This document shows positions 45,101-52,500 of a stretch of 64,000 nucleotides of DNA, piece by piece. The notes under the pieces were generated by a model. The model saw only the letters and a program-made list of their open reading frames with translations, had not been told where the DNA came from and did no database searches. The first letter of the stretch is position 1. Each line of letters starts with the position of its first letter. Source of the DNA: Blastobasis lacticolella (lineage: Eukaryota > Arthropoda > Insecta > Lepidoptera > Blastobasidae); assembly GCA_905147135.1 (NCBI GenBank), contig LR990056.1:16874001-16938000 (forward strand), given 5' to 3'. The position numbers and the translations under genes are program-made.

Positions 45101-45691
45101 TACGCCTATGCTTATCCTCTTGTGTTGGTTCTAGAAGTAAAAAAGCCTGTCGGCTTCACATCCTCTTGGCAGTTTCGCTTTTCAGACACATAAAGTGACC
45201 AAAAAGAAAAGTGACAAATGTGTGTGTACAATTTATATTGTGCCACTGTGCGGAAGGATGAACGGTCTGAAAGACCTGCACGCACTTGGGGAGCTGGCGC
45301 AGTAAGTAAGTAAGTGTCCGCCACGGCTCGCCACCGACATGGAGTTCATCCTCACACCTTGGAGCCAAATTGGTCGCGAACTGTGCGGTTCCAAACGAAC
45401 TTTCTGCCACGCACACTAAGGTTGTGGAATGGACTACCTGGAGAGGTTTTCCCTGGAGTTTGTGGGTCACCGAAACCTCTACGATCGCTACAAAACGGTT
45501 TTTTTCTTGTACTCAATGACGTAGGATAACCTACGGCGCCCTCACAGTATGTTATACTTAGGTTTTTTTTATACCACAGGTGGCAAACAAGCTTGCGGCC
45601 TGCCTGATTATATGGTACTCTTATTTGTTACAGAAAACGCCACCCATATCGGAAGGGCAAGAATTGTTCGGATAATACGAAGTCTGAATAA
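27106..45691 (+). CDS. Gene A: CCDC63/ODAD1-like outer dynein arm docking coiled-coil protein (12 exons, 564 aa)
   Basis: Joined exons: 27106-27186, 28690-28815, 29769-29963, 30729-30868, 31927-32101, 32922-33101, 33921-34071, 34930-35101, 35873-36008, 36610-36755, 38302-38436, 45634-45691; total 1695 nt, 564 residues plus TAA, every junction in phase. The protein is mostly coiled coil. Family marks: a heptad region with LRRLENRLELATKQFCAV and RNEIHRLLIER (about 145-180), FNVQWNHMLKKLVKGKEFL (about 184-202), SIFTLLCEVLQEATILKKD (about 322-340), a segment with LLGNNKDVTRWNVKRFLTLLE (about 415-436), then a Pro-rich linker and a basic tail KRHPYRKGK. This order fits CCDC63/ODAD1 (human CCDC63 is about 563 aa), which anchors outer dynein arms to axonemal doublets. 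Gene B is its tandem paralogue. The last intron holds a 5.5 kb LTR element. Function is inferred from family resemblance recalled without a search. Confidence 0.82.
27233..27745 (+). mobile_element. SINE-3 (tRNA-Gly-like head) split by a SINE-2
   Basis: CGACCTGAGTGGTTCAGAGG and GGTCTGCCACGCAAGAGAT resemble tRNA-Gly; the 3' part (CACACAAGCTCTGCTTACTT, GATGGCGCTGTGTGGAAGTG) resumes after 27650. Lies in intron 1 of gene A. Confidence 0.75.
27412..27650 (-). mobile_element. SINE-2 nested in SINE-3
   Basis: TCATCATCGACAGCCCGTAA to TAAGGAGTAGGTACTATGT; diverged. Confidence 0.75.
27778..27970 (+). mobile_element. Retroposon ending AATAAAGAAATTTTGAATTT, copy 1
   Basis: AAGGACACTGCCTGGCATTG, CACGGTCCGGTCGTGGTTGG, GACGTTTGAAAGAGATATTT. 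A reverse copy lies at 47095-47290. Confidence 0.75.
28128..28462 (-). mobile_element. SINE-1, near full length
   Basis: Tail ATCATCATTATTATCTTGGC; B box complement GGGATCGAAACC; A box complement AACCGCTCGGCCACCGACGC. Confidence 0.87.
28690..28815 (+). CDS. Gene A exon 2
   Basis: Acceptor ACTTATTTCAG|TTC, donor GAT|GTATGG. 42 codons, same length as gene B exon 2, with 26 of 42 residues identical (shared FKKLAP and ETLLC). A partial duplicate lies 188 bp downstream. Confidence 0.88.
28908..29015 (+). pseudogene. Partial tandem duplicate of gene A exon 2 lacking a splice donor
   Basis: Repeats the last ~32 codons of exon 2 with offset 188 bp and about ten base changes, frame still open. The donor position reads GAT|ATATCG instead of GAT|GTATGG, and the first part of the exon with its acceptor is absent. 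Some downstream intron sequence (TTGCCTG..TTTT..ATCC) was copied too. Unlikely to be spliced in. Confidence 0.85.
29420..29640 (-). mobile_element. LINE 3' ends (RTE-like scrap, then CR1/Jockey-like)
   Basis: CATATCAGCCGCACGACATC (RTE tail) is followed from about 29495 by AGACAAACAGGCAAGCGGGC and CATCAGCAACACCAGGGG. Confidence 0.65.
29769..29963 (+). CDS. Gene A exon 3
   Basis: Acceptor CTTCCCACCAG|CTC, donor GAG|GTAAGC, 65 codons. Begins LASKGRHTV and contains QAELDCLNFLSQKRIREL; gene B exon 3 has LASKGQHAV and TELDCLNYLAKKQVQD. Confidence 0.88.
30000..30150 (-). mobile_element. RTE-like LINE 3' fragment
   Basis: CATATCAGTCGAAAGACATT; the CATTCACTGCTGGG segment is duplicated in tandem. Confidence 0.75.
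30285..30570 (+). mobile_element. SINE-1, body and tail
   Basis: GAAAAACATCGTGATGAAAC to GCGAGAGCACAACCGG; preceded by CATCATCATCATC and diverged sequence. Confidence 0.7.
30575..30690 (-). mobile_element. SINE-2 5' half
   Basis: GAAAACGCTGTTGCCCATTT to TACTCTGCTGGACACTACAC; lies 38 bp before gene A exon 4. Confidence 0.75.
30729..30868 (+). CDS. Gene A exon 4
   Basis: Acceptor TTCCCAG|GAG, donor GAGAG|GTTTGT (phase 2). Encodes the family heptad segment LRRLENRLELATKQFCAV and the RNEIHRLLIER end, the counterpart of the NRLD..LR.EI..L..ER block of CCDC63/ODAD1. Confidence 0.88.
31200..31480. repeat. CCCTA-rich low complexity joined to a dispersed insect repeat
   Basis: Irregular TACCC/CCTAC units at 31225-31320, then CCTTTCTCC..AAATCCGTTGCGTAG..GGAAACGACTTTGTTTCA as in other copies of the dispersed repeat. 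Confidence 0.6.
31500..31680 (+). mobile_element. Jockey-like LINE 3' fragment
   Basis: GGAGAGTACAACATGGAGTT, CAAGAAAGGGGTAAAAAGGT, CATAGGCTGCGGTGACTG; its reverse counterpart at 52360-52600 joins it to the coding C-terminus. Confidence 0.75.
31927..32101 (+). CDS. Gene A exon 5
   Basis: Acceptor CCACACAG|A completes the split Arg codon; donor GTG|GTAATT. Encodes EAFNVQWNHMLKKLVKGKEF, then a segment with SSRDDWCNKLEALKRKGLYQ. A second AG two bases downstream is out of frame. Confidence 0.88.
32120..32365 (+). mobile_element. SINE-3
   Basis: TAGTGGTTCAAGTGGTTAAC, ATGCCGGTCGGCCACGCAGA, then AACACAAGCTTTGCTTTCTA. In intron 5 of gene A. Confidence 0.78.
32922..33101 (+). CDS. Gene A exon 6
   Basis: Acceptor CTCGTTTCAG|GAA, donor GTG|GTAACC, 60 codons. 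Contains DLNHVARMEEFLRAKGS and RVCEADE; gene B has DLNHLAKLEEFLRYKGT and RICEADE. The frame runs open into the intron to 33581 by chance. Confidence 0.88.
33921..34071 (+). CDS. Gene A exon 7
   Basis: Acceptor CGTTGTCTAG|AAA, donor ATAT|GTATGC (phase 1). Contains SIFTLLCEVLQEATILKKDL and DIIRQKI, matching the conserved ODAD1 segment where a short helix with F.IF....EL precedes a coiled coil. Confidence 0.85.
34930..35101 (+). CDS. Gene A exon 8
   Basis: Acceptor TTGCCGTAG|AC, donor GTCAA|GTTGGT. 172 bp, same as gene B. Encodes DQQDFNEVRLNREETRIKEL and a C-terminal helix ending LKDVGELVK. Confidence 0.85.
35147..35265 (+). mobile_element. RTE-like LINE 3' scrap with SINE-1-type tail
   Basis: TGGCTTGACGTCTGAAGG.. 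AGAAAGGCGGACCCCGGTCC.. ACGCCAAGATAATGATGAT: LINE C-terminal coding remnant joined to the tail seen in SINE-1. Confidence 0.7.
35415..35775 (+). mobile_element. RTE-like LINE C-terminus, frameshifted
   Basis: Encodes RVHNEYIRGSLGVGAITDTI in one frame; the later part (CTTACGACGTGAG, GGCAAAGTGGAGAAG) continues the same type of C-terminus in other frames. Confidence 0.75.
35873..36008 (+). CDS. Gene A exon 9
   Basis: Acceptor TCTTTCTCAG|G, donor AAG|GTCAAT. Encodes MANITPLMALLGNNKDVTRW then NVKRFLTLLEIKIKMLVEVV; two codons shorter than gene B exon 9. The N at WNV and the following F..LLE spacing fit the LG...V...N....L..IE pattern of the family. Confidence 0.85.
36085..36595 (+). mobile_element. 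SINE-1 with internal insertion
   Basis: Diverged head (TCGTCGGTGCTGGGTACTAA; B-box-like GGGTTCGATCT), an interruption at about 36180-36335, then ACACTACCCGATGCTCTTAC and tail. Ends 15 bp before gene A exon 10. Confidence 0.75.
36610..36755 (+). CDS. Gene A exon 10 (donor overlaps a stop codon)
   Basis: Acceptor ATTATTACAG|CCT. Proline-rich opening PPPLAPVPTSKK, then KLVADPMIVRLTPN and LPCA. The donor is TA|GTGAGA: unspliced, the codon becomes TAG, so intron retention ends the protein at residue 500. Gene B has the same arrangement. Confidence 0.82.
36817..36915. mobile_element. MITE with GGCGCTGT ends, copy 3
   Basis: Starts GGCGCTGTACCACGG and ends CGTTAGGACAGCGCC. Confidence 0.75.
37153..37392. 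mobile_element. MITE family H, copy 1 (3-bp target duplicate CCG)
   Basis: 240 bp with inverted ends TAGCCGTATTCACAATG / CATTGTGAATACGGCTA, flanked by CCG at 37150-37152 and 37393-37395. Confidence 0.9.
38302..38436 (+). CDS. Gene A exon 11
   Basis: Acceptor TCGTCCAACAG|T, donor CCTAC|GTGAGT. Encodes CVEDYILSQVYETPAVPADK, then EYVRSIFHLEKPNTKYNIF and TLTVP. Very close to gene B exon 11; this C-terminal module is one of the best conserved between the two. Confidence 0.87.
38502..38735. mobile_element. Long-TIR MITE (family P), copy 1
   Basis: GGGTTTACCATGAGCTCTTA to GGGTCTTACCATGAACTTT. An inner pair of 27 bp perfect inverted repeats begins CAGAACTGCCCTGCTTAG. Confidence 0.85.
38760..39010. 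mobile_element. MITE family H, copy 2 (3-bp target duplicate CAG)
   Basis: 251 bp, inverted relative to copy 1, same TIRs, flanked by CAG at 38757-38759 and 39011-39013. Sits between family-P pieces. Confidence 0.9.
39013..39115. mobile_element. Family P MITE, partial copy
   Basis: AAGACAAGCTTATGTGACAC, GCTGTCTCGTTCTAAG, CAGCTCATGGTAAGCCCCC; interrupted on its left by MITE H copy 2. Confidence 0.78.
39275..39762. repeat. Left LTR
   Basis: 488 bp, TG..CA ends, contains AATAAA near 39520. Reads identical to the right LTR, so insertion was recent. Confidence 0.93.
41154..41350 (-). mobile_element. LINE 3' fragment nested in the LTR element
   Basis: The minus strand encodes GKVEGKRPRGRSPKRWVDQI, a C-terminal signature seen in insect RTE-type LINE proteins, followed by 3' sequence. 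Nested in, or carried by, the LTR element interior. Confidence 0.7.
43036..43260. repeat. 15-bp minisatellite inside the LTR element
   Basis: About 15 tandem copies of GCCTGTGTGGCTCCC with rare variants (GTCTG, GTTTG, GGCTGCC). Because the unit is a multiple of three and lacks stops, several frames on both strands stay open; this is not coding. It grades into a degenerate GTGTGGCAT-type array to about 43440. Confidence 0.95.
43553..43618. repeat. Second minisatellite (16-bp unit) inside the LTR element
   Basis: Four copies of GTTGCGTGGCGGCCTG, the last one diverged. Confidence 0.85.
44306..44793. repeat. Right LTR
   Basis: 488 bp copy of the left LTR, followed by the TACA target duplicate. 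Confidence 0.93.
44945..45115 (-). repeat. Dispersed ~180-bp repeat, copy 1
   Basis: CTAGGGCTATTTTCCAGGGG, GAGGTGGCCGATGAAGCCGA, GGGCACGGCCCACCCGGCTC. Reverse copy at 49625-49815. Confidence 0.75.
45310..45505 (+). mobile_element. Jockey-like LINE C-terminus
   Basis: Encodes WSRTVRFQTNFLPRTLRLWN GLPGEVFP-type sequence, ending about 130 bp before gene A exon 12. Confidence 0.82.
45634..45691 (+). CDS. Gene A exon 12 (last exon, beyond the LTR element)
   Basis: Acceptor TTATTTGTTACAG|A completes the split Thr codon, then KRHPYRKGKNCSDNTKSE and TAA. Matches KRHPYRSGKKD of gene B at the same phase. The stop lies inside AATAAA (45687-45692), a candidate poly(A) signal; another AATAAA is near 46065. 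The exon is separated from exon 11 by 7.2 kb, 5.5 kb of which is the LTR element. Confidence 0.82.
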
Positions 45692-45717
45692 ATTAAATAT
45701 TTCTTTTTTCGTTAATC

Positions 45718-45868
45718 ATGATCCAATCTGGTCCGGTTCCCCTGGTAGCAGGGTCATGGAGGGTCATGGAGGTAATTTCCTGATCTGCCACATCCTGGAT
45801 CATGGTCAACGCGGACCCCGGGCCCTCGTGCGCGAGAGCACAACCGGGATATTAACGCCAAGATGATT
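45718..45868 (+). mobile_element. SINE-1, 3' half, in the gene A 3' region
   Basis: AATCATGATCCAATCTGGTC to CGGGATATTAACGCCAAGAT, with a duplicated GGGTCATGGA. Confidence 0.82.
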
Positions 45869-46110
45869 ATTTTTTATTTACTTCTTTTTCACGATAATAA
45901 CTTTACCTACTTGCCGATCTACATTACATAACTCTGTGTACGTAATTGACCGGTTGAACTGTCACAAGATTCGATTGGCACCCGGCAATATTATTATACC
46001 TTATATAATTATATGAATATTAGTAAATAAGTGTCATGTAAAATAATGTAATTTAAGTTGTGTAAATAAAATATTCGTTTACACTTTTGTTTATTTTACT
46101 ACACTCAGGG

Positions 46111-46211
46111 CGGCTTGCACCAAATTCTTAAACGCATTTCAGTTGATACTTAGGTTAACATAAAACTTCATACAACAAAACGTTTAAATGTTTAATTTGG
46201 TGCAAGCCGGG
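46111..46211. mobile_element. Small MITE (about 100 bp)
   Basis: Ends CGGCTTGCACCAAATT and AATTTGGTGCAAGCCG. CTCAGGG flanks both sides (46104-46110, 46212-46218). Confidence 0.82.
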
Positions 46212-46383
46212 CTCAGGGGTCAACTTGCATTCTATGGAAGAGAGATAAAAAGAAGATCCCAACCACTGTTGTATCTAATTAAGCATGTTTATGAAATAAA
46301 TAAAGTTTAAAGTTTAATTAATTACCTATGTCTCTCTTGGTTCTTCGTATTGTGATCGGATTCTTTTCGTTTACGAACAAAAC

Positions 46384-46550
46384 TAGCGACCCTTCCCGGC
46401 TTCGCGCGGATGTTCTCGGGTTTTCTCCAGCCATTATTATGCATGAATTATACATATAAACCTTCCGTTAAAAATTATCTAAATGATAGTTAAAACCGCA
46501 TCGAAATCCGTTCGGATAAGTAAAGGTACAGGCAGGCAGTCGCACATTTT
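46384..46550. repeat. Dispersed insect repeat
   Basis: CTAGCGACCCTTCCCGGCTT, ACCGCATCGAAATCCGTTCG; class not established. Confidence 0.65.
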
Positions 46551-46602
46551 TTTTTATTTTAGCTAAGTTCCATTTTCCTTAGCCTATAATATTTTCGACG
46601 AT

Positions 46603-46940
46603 GGAGCGTCGGTTGCGTAGGGGTAAAGGTATCCGACTCGCAAGCGAGAGGTACCGGATTCGAGTTCCACTGCCGCCGTGTACCAATCACCCTTTTCTGT
46701 GTACGTTAATTGATCACTAACCGATGCTCTTACGGTGAGAGAAAACATCGTGATGAAACCTGCACATTGAGACGACTAAATGTGTAACCATGATCCAATC
46801 TTCCGGAGGTAGGGTCATGGAGGTCAGATATCAGGCGCTCAACTATAATTAACTGATCTGTCAAATCCTAGTTCATGGCCAAGGCGGATCCCGAGCCCTC
46901 GTGCGCGAGAGCACAACCGGGACATTAACGCTCAACTGCT
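46603..46940 (+). mobile_element. SINE-1, near full length
   Basis: GGAGCGTCGGTTGCGTAGGG, B box GGATTCGAGTTCC, tail GAGCACAACCGGGACATTAA. Confidence 0.85.
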
Positions 46941-47094
46941 TTTTTTCGATGATGGCTCCGATCAACTCTCATGCAACGAAACTACAAGATGGAGTGAGGA
47001 TACGCAAAACAACTGGCAGTGACTGAATAGGTACTCGAAATAGCTACCGACGCACTTTGGGAGAGACTTGGTCCAGCAGGGGGCTGCGGTGGGT

Positions 47095-47290
47095 ATTCAA
47101 AATTAAAATTTCTTTATTGATTAGGACATTAAATATCTCTTTCAATCTTCAAAAAGGAGGGGGGTAGGAAAGTAGGAATGAAACACACAGTGACACGCTG
47201 ACCGCCCTATGGCCGCAGCAAACTCACCCCACGCCAACCACGACCGGACCGTGCTCGACAATGCCAGGCAGAGCCGGACCGCGTTCGATA
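47095..47290 (-). mobile_element. Retroposon ending AATAAAGAAATTTTAATTTT, copy 2
   Basis: Reverse of 27778-27970 (ACGACCGGACCGTGCTCGAC, ACAATGCCAGGCAG). Confidence 0.78.
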
Positions 47291-47462
47291 TATTATATAG
47301 GTATGTCTAGTATAATTAGGAAAATATTAATAATATTAGTGACGTGTGTATCTGTAGCGTTGTGTATCTGTCTGTGGCATCGTAGTTCTGATTTACCGAT
47401 TTGGATGTAGTTTTCTCTATAAAAGCCAGATTAATCGAAATGGCTTTAAGCTTTGTTTCATT

Positions 47463-47735
47463 ACGACGACCTGAGTGGTTCAATGGTCAACATTGAGGCC
47501 GGTCTGCCACGCAAGAGGTCCCGGGTTCGATTCCCGACCGGGCAGAAATTGAAAAGATGGATTTTAATTTCTGTTACGGGTCTGGGTGTTCTATGTATAA
47601 TAAGTATGTATTAAAAAAAAGTATTTAAGTAATATCAGTGATCTAGCACCCATATCACAAGCTTTGCTTAGTTCGGGGCTAGTTGGCGCTGTGTGAATTT
47701 GTCCACGAATATTTATTTATTTATTTTATTATTAA
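47463..47735 (+). mobile_element. SINE-3, full length
   Basis: CGACCTGAGTGGTTCAATGG, CTGCCACGCAAGAGGTCCCG, GGGTTCGATTCCCGACCGGG: an A box, B box and acceptor-side sequence like tRNA-Gly(GCC). The body has the fixed CACAAGCTTTGCTTA and GGCGCTGTGTGAATTTGTCC blocks, ending in TTTATT repeats. Confidence 0.85.
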
Positions 47736-47824
47736 AATAGTTTCAGTAATTTTAGAGTTAAGTAAGCTTGGGCGGGTGTTATCCGGCTTCTTCTGTCGGT
47801 TAGATTAGGTTACCATCACTCTTT

Positions 47825-48195
47825 TTTTATTAAACACTTGCAGACATTTGACCGCCATCTCATCCGGTGGTAAGTGGCGATACGGCCGAAGACGGAGCAT
47901 TGTACCTGTGTAGGAACAGCCAAGCCTTGAAGGCGCCCAGGTTACAATGATCAGAGAATACACTCGACAGCAGCGTTTTCCATTCCTTAGCCGTACGCAT
48001 TAATGGTTGAACCACACCGGCTCGTGCAGATAGCTGGAAGATCCACGACATAAGGGTGAAACACCCGTCCGGACCTCTTGTATATAATTCTTGTAATAAT
48101 ATCTTGTATAAAAAATGTTCTCTATGGTCCGGACGCGTTTCCCGATGCCGGAAAGGGGCGGCATCTGCTTCGCATACTCTCCGAAATGTTACCTG
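47825..48195 (-). mobile_element. LINE C-terminus and 3' UTR
   Basis: Minus strand: SWIFQLSARAGVVQPLMRTA, KEWKTLLSSVFSDHCNLGAF; 3' UTR with ACCACCGGATGAGATGGCGG. Related 3' scraps at 49295, 51100 and 57553. Confidence 0.8.
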
Positions 48196-48196
48196 A

Positions 48197-48345
48197 AGGC
48201 TTACCATGAACTCTTATAGCAGGACCTAAACAGAATTGCTTTCGGTTTGAACGAGACAAGCTTATGTGACACGTATAGCGCTGTCTCGTTCTAAGCAGGA
48301 CCGCTCTGTTTATGACCAGCAGTTCATGGTAAGGCCCCTGTACAA
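48197..48345. mobile_element. Family P MITE, complete copy
   Basis: GGCTTACCATGAACTCTTAT to CAGTTCATGGTAAGGCCCC, almost palindromic overall. Confidence 0.83.
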
Positions 48346-48439
48346 TACTGACAGTCGCGCAACTCTACGCCGCCCTACGATGAACGTACAGCAGTAGGTA
48401 ACACTGGTCATCAACATCTTCGCGTCAGGGTGTACCCTC

Positions 48440-48955
48440 AGGGGCCGGGCTTCGCCTTCCAACTTCTGTCTGTTCACTTCGTTCGATGTTTGGCATCCTT
48501 GATGGTGATGTCTAACGACTTCAAGCCATCTCCTCCCTCTTTCAGCTTATCTGCGATGTATCTCCTCCCCTTTCCGAAAGGCTCTTAAAACTAACCAAAA
48601 AGCAACTCCGTTTGGTAACCGGAGCACTAACGGGACACGGTCCATTTAATAAACACCTCTTCACCATAGGTCTCACCGACAGCCCCTTGTGCAGAGCCTG
48701 CCTGAGGCAGGAAGAGACAGCAGCACACATCCTGCGGACATGCGAGGGGGTGGCAACATACAGGCATGAGCATCTCGGACAACCACAAACCCTTCCAGAG
48801 ACGTTTGCAAAACTGAAAGGACTGCTGCGTTTCCTGGAGGAGTTGGGATGGCAGGAACAATAGGGTATCTTGGAGTGCACCATATCCACGCAGAATGGGC
48901 GCGAGTTCGCCTGAATGCGGAAAATGGCCCGGATACATCTATCTATCTATCTGCG
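48440..48955 (+). mobile_element. I-like LINE C-terminus (RNase-H-bearing type) with ATCT tail
   Basis: Encodes KLTKKQLRLVTGALTGHGPF, the zinc-knuckle-like LCRACLRQEETAAHILRTCE and KLKGLLRFLEELGWQEQ stop, then a 3' UTR ending in ATCTATCTATCT. Confidence 0.85.
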
Positions 48956-49522
48956 ATGTAACGGAGTACCGGGTAAAATTAATACTTAGATAAATGAATT
49001 GTCTCCTTACTGCTGGGACGAGCCGGCTTTCGTACCTATACTTGTGTCACTGATATGAACCGGTTTATATCCGTGGATGTGAAGAATGCATGGGAGTTGC
49101 TCCACTTTTTTCTTGTGCTACGTTCAGAACTAGAGTGCAAAGAGAACTAGAGAACAAGAGCAAATCGCTCACGGCTGAAAATATAACTAAATTTGACAGA
49201 CAACCAACAAGAACAACTCCCAACAAAATCATTAACAGGGACGCCATACCTAAGTGCAGACATATCTTGCGCGATCTTTTTTTTTCTTTTTTTTATATGA
49301 AAGACAGGTTTTTGCCTACCATCTCACCTGATGTTAAGTGCAGATGCAGTCAACTAAAAAGTTCTTTGCCGGTGATAGATCTTCTCTCTGGCAACTGCTG
49401 AGGGCTATTGTCAGAAATAATTCACCCCTGTCACTCTGATACTGTCAATTTGATAAAACATTTATTTTTAACTAAACATTAATTTTTATATTTTTTTCGG
49501 TGACAACGTTTAGGTATACAAA

Positions 49523-49588
49523 ATGCCTGCTAGCGTAGAGCCTAAGACCATGGACCCTGAAGCTGAGCTCAGCAATGCCCAGCGACTG
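49523..49588 (+). CDS. Gene B exon 1 (start codon)
   Basis: ATG in the context ACAAAATGCC, 22 codons, donor CTG|GTAATG: MPASVEPKTMDPEAELSNAQ then RL. Start context and the EAELS motif match gene A. Confidence 0.8.
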
Positions 49589-52500
49589 GTAATGTTATTC
49601 AACCTAATCAGTTTATCTACCTAGAGCTGGCATAGGCGTAGGAAGGGGGGGAGCCGGGTGGGCCGTGCCCACCCTAGAATCGTCTGGTGCCCACCCCAGG
49701 ATCGGGTACTCACTGGCTGTACATTGGCGATTGACTCGGCTTCATCGGCCACCTCAGGGGCCAATAAATGGAAAGGGTCCCCCCTGGAAAATAGCCCTAG
49801 ATACGCTTATGAGAGCTGGATTCTTTTTAGCGCTCGGTCGACGGTCAGCGCGCACCATACACATTGTACATCATCATCTTAGCGCCAATAGAGCGTCGAT
49901 GGCCGAGTGGTTAAGGTATCCGGCTCGTAAGCACGAGGTATCGGGTTCGAACCCCAGTGCTGCCATGTACCAATGACTCTTTTCTGAGTTATGTAGGTAC
50001 AATAGTTAATATAATTAGTTAACACTAACCGACGCACTTACCTACGGTGAGGTAAAAAATCTTGATGAAACCTGTATATTCAGGCAACTGAATGTATCAG
50101 ATAACTCAATTTGATATAAAAAATCTTACACTACTCTAATTCAGTAGACGCTATAGCCAGTGGCCAACGTAGATGACGTAGGTGTAGAATTATCTAATGT
50201 CAAATTCAGTTGCCAACCGAGTTAGACAATGACTCTGCTGGTCAGGTTCCCCTGTTACCAGGTTAGGCAATAGTTCCACTGTAGTTAGATACCTGATCTG
50301 CCAAATGCTGGATCATGGTCAAGGCGGACCCCGCCATTAACGCCAAGATGATTACTACAATAGGTAGTCAGTTGTGTTCTCTACAGGACACAACACATCA
50401 ACTATTTGTCAGTAGCGTATGGCTAAAAACTAACCTCCCTCTTCTTTAATCGGTCCCTCAATGCTGAGGACCGTGAATCTGCCGACATAGCAAAGGCCGT
50501 TCTTGTCGCGTTGTCTTCATCTCCATTTCCTGACATTCCGACACCTGGTTGAGCCATCGACCTGTTGGCCTTCAGCATAACCTTCAAAACTAACCTAAAC
50601 AATGAATTTCAATTACAGTTTAAGAAGCTGGCGCCAATGTGCAGCGTGGCGAAGCGCGCGCTGGGCATCCCGCAGCTGGCCACGCAGGAGAAGCAGCTTG
50701 AAATCCTCAGCAATGAGCTCAAGGAGACCCTTCTCTGCATCAATGTGGGTGGACTGGCTGCAGAACCATTCTACATAGATACTTTTGCATTCCAAGCATT
50801 TGACCTAGTATTCCAATGGGTTGCCTGTGTTTCCGGGAACGTTTCTACATGGATAGTTTTAGATTCCAAGCGTTTGACTTCGTATTGCAATATTTGGAGC
50901 GGTGTGTCGCTACTTCTAGTAGGACTGCTAATAGCTTCTAATAGTCACTCACGTGAAGTCACGCTATACGTTAGTATAGTATTCTGTGACGATATTACTA
51001 ATTTGAATCTCTAATGTCTCGAATGAATAACGACATGGTATAATTTTAAAAGAACTAACAATTGATGCATTAAATATATTATATACATACATACATACTA
51101 ACCAGGCATTTGACCTCCATCTCACCTGGTGGTAAGTGACGATGGGGCCGAAGATGGAGCATGCCTGTCTTAAATCAGCCTATACACTCTAGCCTTGAAG
51201 ACGCAGATGCAACTTATAAACGATAAAGTTCTATTAGTTAGGTGATGCATTGGGACAAACTAGCCGCTAAACTGGCCGGCCGACAGCCTGCCGCATGCCG
51301 ACTGTGGTAATCTGATTATGATCTTCATTTTCCAGCTGGCCAGCAAAGGGCAGCACGCCGTCCGAGACAACTCCGTGAAGACCAACATGGGGAAGACTAT
51401 ATTGGAGTACGAGGAACTGGAGCTGGAGCTAAGAGACGAGAAGGTCCAACTGACAGAGCTGGACTGTCTGAACTATCTTGCGAAGAAGCAGGTCCAGGAC
51501 ACGATGAAGATAGCGCACACCGAGGCAGAAGTGAGACCACGTTGTGTTATTAAACGCGAACGCTTTGTAAAGGGGAAGTAAATGAGGGTTACAGGTCTAC
51601 AGGATCTTCTGAACTCTGACCACAAATAAAACAAATTGAAAATCATAAATTAAAGCAAAAAAATCCCGTCTATACTTTTTGGTCGATCTCGTAGGTAAAA
51701 GGTAAGGTAATTTGAGATTGAAAATAAACGGCGAATACAAATGGTAAACTACAGATTGATCAGTGTTTCTCTCGTTCCCGAAGACGAAAGTCGCTCTAAG
51801 ATAGAAATTTTTGATTAGTAGGTTCCTATCTATTGACAACTGTAGTAATAATGGAAATCCATCCTAAAAGGACGCCTATTGAAGTAATTCCTCAATGGTA
51901 AAATGGCCATTACTGACATCGAAATTGCTCCCACAGCGGCACCATAACAATTATTTGCGGTGGCTATGCTCTGCCTGTACATTTGGTCTTGTAGGTTCTC
52001 TTGCAACGCCTAACTTTTCCAGACTTGGTTGACTGGGAGATAAGGCATTTGGCTATTGTACCATTTTGTGCATGAAGTTTTAATATATACATAACGCGGC
52101 CGTGGCTTCCGCGTCCCTAAGGGAGATATTTATTTTGCGAAAATTGATACTTTTAGGGAGTCTCACCTCCGCCACTATTGGCGCTCCCAAGCTCCCACAG
52201 GGCACTGCATGCATGCTATACCACTTCTACCTCAGTTCATACACTTGCTCTGGAAATCGCAGCAGTCGTGTTGATAGCTGCCGCCGAAAACTTTCCTATC
52301 CATCAAAATCTCATGGTAGGGGATGGTCCCCTTAGTACTGCAGTAGACTGCAATGGGCTGTAATTTTTTTTTTACCGCTAAGGTAGCAAGCAAGCTTACC
52401 GCAGTCTATGGACGTTTTGCAATACCAGGGGCATTACCCACGCGTTGCCGACCTCGTAAAAAACTTTTTACCCCCTTTCTCGAAGAACTCCATGTTGTAC

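Noticed and set aside
47860..48207. A 115-codon minus-strand gene
   Set aside because: Its motifs (AGVVQPLMRTAKEW, SSVF..H.NLG.FKA) are those of a LINE C-terminus that recurs in the window.
50565..51014. A 149-codon frame as an independent gene
   Set aside because: It is gene B exon 2 with chance open flanks; the exon borders are fixed by the match to gene A exon 2.
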